Source: Bacteroidales bacterium (lineage in GTDB: Bacteria; Bacteroidota; Bacteroidia; Bacteroidales; JAADJA01). From it: a DNA stretch of 10,778 nt. Both the position numbers and the translations under genes were made by a program. The DNA lies in NCBI GenBank assembly GCA_030635465.1, contig DAOVYU010000013.1, positions 1 through 10,778 on the forward strand. The letters are read 5' to 3'. Positions 6,798-10,778 of this stretch are shown piece by piece; positions within the stretch are counted from its first letter, which is position 1; each line of letters begins with the position of its first letter. The notes beneath the pieces were generated by a model. It was not told the origin of the DNA. It saw only the letters and a program-made list of their open reading frames with translations, and searched no databases.

Positions 6798-7649
6798 CTA
6801 ATTACCTGGCTGTATCCTGATATATTCCTTTGCATGCACACTTAATACTGGAATAGGTGAGTGATTAACCATTTGCTGGGCATAAGCACCCAGGAACAAA
6901 TTGGCAGTCGTCATTTCCTGTTCCGTCATAACAGCAATAACATCAGCATTTATTTCTTTTGCATAATTAATGGTTGAATTTGTAATGTTATCAGCATCCA
7001 CTTTTTCAATCACAAATTTAACGTTTTCTTCCTCAAGGTATTTTTTAACTTGCAATGTATAATTATCAACTTTGTGCCTAACAGCCTTAATAGTGGTAGA
7101 GTAAAGTGATAGTATGTGCATTTCCGAATCAAAATATTTTGCAATTTTTGTAGTAAAAGTTAACTTTTGTCTTGTTTCTAACGAACTGTCAATGGGAACA
7201 ACAATTTTGCTCAATTTATCTGAAAGTTTATAATTCGTTCGTACAGTAATAACAGGACAGGGAGCATAAGTCACAATCCGATAAGCATTACTACCAATCC
7301 AAAATTCCTCAAAGCCTGTAACACCATGAGTTCCTGCAATAACCAACATGGCATCACTGTATTTAGCCTGGTTAGCAACCTCAATATGAACTTTTCCTTT
7401 TCTAATTTTATAATTAAATTCTCCTTCTAGCAATTGAGACCCATATTTTTCAATGATCTCATCAAAACTCTCGATTATTTCTTTCCTGCTACCACTTGCT
7501 ATATCAGGGAAAACAGATTCATCGCTTCGTGTATTATCAACCCAAACGAGTAAAATATTGGCTTTAATTTTATTGGCCAGATTAATGGCGTATTCCAAAG
7601 CGTGTAACGAACACTTCGAAAAATCAGTGGCTACGATTATTTGCTTCAT
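6798..7649 (-). CDS. Tandem-domain universal stress protein (UspA family)
   Basis: The 283-residue cytoplasmic protein carries two Usp folds, about 1-138 and 147-275. The first begins IIVATDFS (D9) and has an intact nucleotide-binding signature G-x2-G-x9-G-S at G106, G109, G119 and S120 (GTHGVTG... IGSNAYRIV), ending CPVITV, so ATP binding is expected. The second begins KIVVPIDSS (D154) and ends IPVLSV, but its signature region reads MTEQEMTTANLFLGAYAQQMV, without the two spaced glycines, so it has probably lost nucleotide binding. This arrangement of one binding and one degenerate domain is common in tandem Usps. The gene diverges from ruvB across 82 bases and precedes the SPOR gene by five. 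Its promoter is unclear; the minus strand shows only a weak TATCTTAG (7682-7675). Ends with TAG. Confidence 0.94.
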   Translation of the reverse strand: MKQIIVATDFSKCSLHALEYAINLANKIKANILLVWVDNTRSDESVFPDIASGSRKEIIESFDEIIEKYGSQLLEGEFNYKIRKGKVHIEVANQAKYSDAMLVIAGTHGVTGFEEFWIGSNAYRIVTYAPCPVITVRTNYKLSDKLSKIVVPIDSSLETRQKLTFTTKIAKYFDSEMHILSLYSTTIKAVRHKVDNYTLQVKKYLEEENVKFVIEKVDADNITNSTINYAKEINADVIAVMTEQEMTTANLFLGAYAQQMVNHSPIPVLSVHAKEYIRIQPGN

Positions 7650-7699
7650 GGTTTTGATTGTTTAAATCCATTTGCTAAGATACAAAATTTTTATTTGAT

Positions 7700-7707
7700 T
7701 ACTTTTG
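7700..7707 (+). promoter_or_regulatory. Candidate -7 promoter element for the ruvB operon
   Basis: TACTTTTG matches TAnnTTTG exactly, 24 bases before the ruvB ATG. A TTTG at 7671-7674 lies 25 bases upstream, slightly beyond the usual spacing. Several other TTTG tetramers crowd this 82-base region, so the match could be chance. Confidence 0.35.
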
Positions 7708-7731
7708 TTTGATAAAATAGTTTGATACTGA

Positions 7732-8754
7732 ATGAATGAGAATTTGGATCCCAGCGGTAAACTCTTAAGCAATACGGAGTTAGAAATTGAAAAGGTGTTG
7801 AGGCCTGTTGAATTTGAAGATTTTGCAGGACAAAAAAATGTAACTGACAACCTTAAAATTTTCGTGGAAGCGGCTAAATTAAGAGGCGAATCACTTGATC
7901 ATGTATTATTGCATGGCCCTCCGGGATTGGGTAAAACAACATTATCATATATTATTGCTAACGAGTTGGGTGTAAACATCAGGGTATCTTCAGGGCCTGT
8001 ACTGGACAAGCCAGGTGACCTTGCCGGATTGCTTTCAAATCTGGAAGAAAATGATGTTTTGTTCATTGATGAGATCCACCGATTAAGTGCTGTAGTTGAG
8101 GAATATCTTTACAGTGCAATGGAAGATTATAAAATCGATATCATGATCGAAACAGGTCCCAATGCACGAAGTGTTCAGATAGCACTTAATCCTTTTACAT
8201 TAATTGGCGCCACAACAAGATCGGGCCTGTTAACTGCTCCATTGCGTTCACGTTTTGGAATTAATTCACGGCTTTCATATTATGATTCAGCTACACTCAA
8301 ACATATTGTAAACAGATCAGCTGATATTTTAAAAGTACGAATGACCGATGATGCTGCAGGTGAAATTGCCAGAAGAAGTCGAGGCACTCCAAGAATTGCA
8401 AATTTACTACTGAGACGAATTCGGGATTTTGCACAAATCAAGGGTGACGGCAAAATAGATATGGATATTTCATTGTATGGTTTGTCTGCTTTGAATGTAG
8501 ATAAAAATGGCCTGGATGAAATGGATAATAAAATCCTGTCAACCATTATTAATAAATTTAAAGGTGGTCCTGTGGGTCTTACAACAATTTCTACTGCTGT
8601 TGGTGAAGATGCCGGAACCATAGAAGAGGTTTATGAGCCCTTTTTAATCCAGGAAGGTTACCTCATGCGAACCCCCAGAGGAAGAGAAGTAACAGAGCTT
8701 GCATACAAGCATCTGGGTAAATTTAAAACATCCGACCAGGAAAAATTATTTTAA
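7732..8754 (+). CDS. ruvB: Holliday junction branch migration ATPase RuvB
   Basis: RuvB is the hexameric AAA+ motor that, with RuvA, drives branch migration of Holliday junctions before RuvC resolution. The 340-residue protein is full length. It shows LRPVEFEDFAGQ (23-34), Walker A GPPGLGKTT (62-70), Walker B FIDEIHR (111-117), sensor 1 GATTR (159-163), and the arginine finger in RSRFG (R174). The winged-helix domain includes GGPVGLTTISTAVGED and ends GYLMRTPRGREVTELAYKHL. The start is the first of two ATGs in ATGAATG; the second is out of frame and stops after a few codons. It is the first gene of a set with the glycosyltransferase-TPR gene (16-base gap) and queG. ruvA and ruvC are not in the window. 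Ends with TAA. Confidence 0.98.
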   Translation: MNENLDPSGKLLSNTELEIEKVLRPVEFEDFAGQKNVTDNLKIFVEAAKLRGESLDHVLLHGPPGLGKTTLSYIIANELGVNIRVSSGPVLDKPGDLAGLLSNLEENDVLFIDEIHRLSAVVEEYLYSAMEDYKIDIMIETGPNARSVQIALNPFTLIGATTRSGLLTAPLRSRFGINSRLSYYDSATLKHIVNRSADILKVRMTDDAAGEIARRSRGTPRIANLLLRRIRDFAQIKGDGKIDMDISLYGLSALNVDKNGLDEMDNKILSTIINKFKGGPVGLTTISTAVGEDAGTIEEVYEPFLIQEGYLMRTPRGREVTELAYKHLGKFKTSDQEKLF

Positions 8755-8770
8755 TAAATTTCTAAAATGA

Positions 8771-10480
8771 ATGAATTTTACTTCTTTCCCAACCAATAAT
8801 AAATATCTGTGGGCAACAATTATTTTATTGTTGACTTGTGTAATCTACATTCCTCTATTTACTAATGGGTTTACAAATTGGGACGATAATATTTTTGTTA
8901 CTTCAAATGAATTGATCCGGTCATTTACCTGGTCAAATATATTTACCTGGTTTACTCAACCTTTTGTGGGACAATACCAGCCACTGGTGTTGCTTTCATT
9001 CGCACTGGATTATTCAATCAATGGTTACGATCCGTTGATTTTTCATATTACGAATTTACTGCTTCACCTGGTAAATACTTTTCTTGTTTTCCGGTTTATT
9101 GATCTCTTATTCAAAAATACTTTTATAGCACTTTTTACTTCCTTATTATTTGGCATACACACACTAAATGTAGAATCAGTTGCCTGGATAACAGAACGTA
9201 AAAATGTTTTATTTACCCTCTTTTATTTATGGTCGCTTTTATGCTATCTCAAGTATTTGGATAAGAATAAATTTAAATACTTTCTGTACACTTTAATATT
9301 GTTTGTTTTTGCGTTGGCATCAAAATCGGCTGCCGTCACTTTACCTGTGATATTGGTATTAATTGATTATACATACAAGAGAGCTCATTTTAAAAGGTTG
9401 ATTATTTTAGAAAAACTTCCGTTTTTTGCTTTATCTCTTTTTGTTGGAATATTTACGATTATTGCTCATCAACAATATGGAGCCTTAACAAACGCAACAG
9501 GATATTCCTTTTTTATGCGAGCCTTGATTTCATCACAAGCTTTGATCTTTTATTTTGAGAAGCTATTTCTACCATTAAATCTTTCAGCCTATTATCCACT
9601 CTCTTCAAATCTAAAAAATTCATTACCTGAATTAATTATTGGTTTTATCCTTATTTATGGATTGATAGTCGCTGCTGTTATTTTAGCATTTAAAAAGAAA
9701 AATAGATTCATATTATTTGGACTTGGATTTTTTATCATTAACCTGGCTTTATTCATTATCCCTGCCGGAGTTCCGGTGTTAACAACGGACAGATATGCTT
9801 ATGTTCCATTTATCGGAATATTTTTAATCATCTCATACGGAATGGAGCTGTGGATAACAAAGTCCTCAACACTGAAAATAATAGGATTGTCATTGGTTTT
9901 CATATATATTTCTACACTTAGCGTACTTACTTTTAACCAATCAAAAATTTGGAATGATAGCATTACCCTATGGAATAATGTAATAAGTAAAACCGGCGAG
10001 ACCAGTTTTCCTTTAATGAAAAGAGGGATTGCTTATCGGCACCTGGATGATTTTGAGAAATCACTGAAGGATTTGAATAAATCCATCGAGTTGAATAATA
10101 AATATCCGGTTGTTTATGAAAACAGAGGTTATATATTCTTGTTGCAGAAAGATTACCAAAAAGCAGCTTTAGATTTTGAACAAGCATTAAAGATGGATCC
10201 GCAAAGTGCCTATTCATTGTGTAATCTTGGATTGTGCTCTTTGAATCTGGAGGAATATGACAAAGCCCTGACCCTTTTAAACCAATCCCTTGAAATAGAA
10301 CCCAAAAATGCATATGCCTTAAAAACACGTGGCAAAATTTTTATTGCGCTGGATCAAATGGATAATGCCTGTGAAGATTTACACCAATCGATTACTTTAG
10401 GATTATCGGAGGTGAATGAAAAAGAGGCCAAAGAGCTTATCAAAAAACATTGTATTGATAAGGAAACAACCAATAATTAA
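8771..10480 (+). CDS. TMTC-like multi-spanning GT-C glycosyltransferase with four C-terminal TPRs
   Basis: The 569-residue protein has two parts. Residues 1 to about 385 are a polytopic membrane region with roughly ten hydrophobic segments, the first at 12-31. It has an NWDD motif (36-39) in the first outer loop, the VESVAWITERKN stretch (134-145) and TTDRYAYVPFIG (338-349). These are landmarks of the GT-C fold proteins related to eukaryotic TMTC O-mannosyltransferases, with the WDD acidic pair as likely catalytic residues. Residues about 413-548 are four tandem 34-residue TPRs with typical endings such as SIELNNKYP, ALKMDPQSA and SLEIEPKNA. A polyprenyl-linked sugar donor and protein acceptor are inferred from the family; no substrate is known. 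The start is ATG 8771. An ATG four bases earlier is out of frame and hits TAA after ten codons. The stop is five bases before queG. Confidence 0.85.
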   Translation: MNFTSFPTNNKYLWATIILLLTCVIYIPLFTNGFTNWDDNIFVTSNELIRSFTWSNIFTWFTQPFVGQYQPLVLLSFALDYSINGYDPLIFHITNLLLHLVNTFLVFRFIDLLFKNTFIALFTSLLFGIHTLNVESVAWITERKNVLFTLFYLWSLLCYLKYLDKNKFKYFLYTLILFVFALASKSAAVTLPVILVLIDYTYKRAHFKRLIILEKLPFFALSLFVGIFTIIAHQQYGALTNATGYSFFMRALISSQALIFYFEKLFLPLNLSAYYPLSSNLKNSLPELIIGFILIYGLIVAAVILAFKKKNRFILFGLGFFIINLALFIIPAGVPVLTTDRYAYVPFIGIFLIISYGMELWITKSSTLKIIGLSLVFIYISTLSVLTFNQSKIWNDSITLWNNVISKTGETSFPLMKRGIAYRHLDDFEKSLKDLNKSIELNNKYPVVYENRGYIFLLQKDYQKAALDFEQALKMDPQSAYSLCNLGLCSLNLEEYDKALTLLNQSLEIEPKNAYALKTRGKIFIALDQMDNACEDLHQSITLGLSEVNEKEAKELIKKHCIDKETTNN

Positions 10481-10485
10481 TTATT

Positions 10486-10778
10486 TTGGAAAACCCTGAT
10501 CTAAAATATTTGTCTGATCAAATTAAAGCCAAAGCTATAGAGCTTGGGTTTTATGCATGTGGGATTTCAAAAGCAACATTTCTTCCGGAAGATGCGAATC
10601 GTTTAACAAAATGGCTGCAAGATGGTAAACATGCAGAAATGAACTACATGGAAAATTACTTTAGGAAAAGGACTGATCCCCGTAAATTGTTAGATAAAGC
10701 CAAATCCGTGATTTCAGTATTATTTAATTATTTTCCGGAAAAGCAACTTCCCAAAGACAATAATTATAAAATCTCAAA
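10486..10778 (+). CDS. queG: Epoxyqueuosine reductase, 5' part, TTG start
   Basis: QueG is the cobalamin and Fe-S dependent enzyme that reduces epoxyqueuosine to queuosine in the wobble position of GUN-anticodon tRNAs. Only the first 97 codons lie in the window. They show the family N-terminus: IKAKAIELGFYACGISKA (13-30), a segment ending WLQDGKHAEMNYMENY with the HAEMNYM block (50-56), RTDPRKLLDKAKSVISVLFNY (62-82) and the start of the following region. The 4Fe-4S cysteines lie beyond the edge. The start must be the TTG at 10486. An in-frame stop occurs at 10474-10476, no ATG or GTG lies between, and the first in-frame ATG would delete conserved residues. The five-base gap from the glycosyltransferase gene indicates co-transcription. 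Confidence 0.95.
   Translation, partial: MENPDLKYLSDQIKAKAIELGFYACGISKATFLPEDANRLTKWLQDGKHAEMNYMENYFRKRTDPRKLLDKAKSVISVLFNYFPEKQLPKDNNYKIS

Noticed and set aside
9963..10328. Minus-strand 121-codon frame across the TPR region.
   Set aside because: Antisense shadow of four well-formed TPR units on the plus strand.
1..10778. CRISPR arrays, tRNA or rRNA genes, insertion sequences, integrase or attachment sites.
   Set aside because: Reading through the window I saw no repeat-spacer pattern, no cloverleaf-like segment, no transposase or integrase motif and no terminal repeats; the region looks like ordinary core chromosome.

Overview
The window looks like a chromosomal segment of a low-GC member of the Bacteroidota (Bacteroidetes). 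The evidence is a secreted protein ending in a type IX secretion (T9SS) type A sorting domain, PKD and Ig-like adhesive modules, several copies of the phylum's -7 promoter motif TAnnTTTG, AT-rich leaders without Shine-Dalgarno sequences, and the families present. I see no mobile element, tRNA, rRNA or CRISPR array. Coding density is high, and the longest gene-free stretch is about 140 bases.

Layout. Bases 1-834 (minus) hold lipoyl synthase lipA, cut off at the window edge. Diverging from it, 977-2239 (plus) is one continuous reading frame for a secreted redoxin - PKD - Ig-like - T9SS sorting-domain protein. It is interrupted only by a TGA at 1154-1156. That TGA stands exactly where the first cysteine of the thioredoxin CxxC motif should be (TGA-Pro-Ser-Cys), and a hairpin lies just downstream of it. 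The simplest attractive reading is an exported selenoprotein with a UxxC active site; a point nonsense mutation or a sequencing error is the alternative. A strong rho-independent terminator follows at 2263-2292. A small four-cysteine zinc-ribbon-like protein of unknown function lies at 2340-2732 (plus).

From 7649 down to 2748 (minus) there are two gene sets. The first pairs a tandem universal stress protein with a small SPOR-domain exported protein. The second, behind its own likely promoter, is sixA - ppk - ppx: a SixA-like histidine phosphatase, polyphosphate kinase 1 and a Ppx/GppA phosphatase. This is a compact polyphosphate synthesis and turnover operon.

From 7732 to the right edge (plus) runs ruvB (Holliday junction motor), then a multi-spanning TMTC-like GT-C glycosyltransferase with four C-terminal TPRs, then the 5' part of queG (epoxyqueuosine reductase) starting at TTG. 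Gaps are 16 and 5 bases, so this is probably one operon.

The nine genes whose ends lie inside the window stop with TAA (6) or TAG (3), never TGA. The only in-frame TGA in a real gene is the one at the redox active site, which is the main discovery candidate here.
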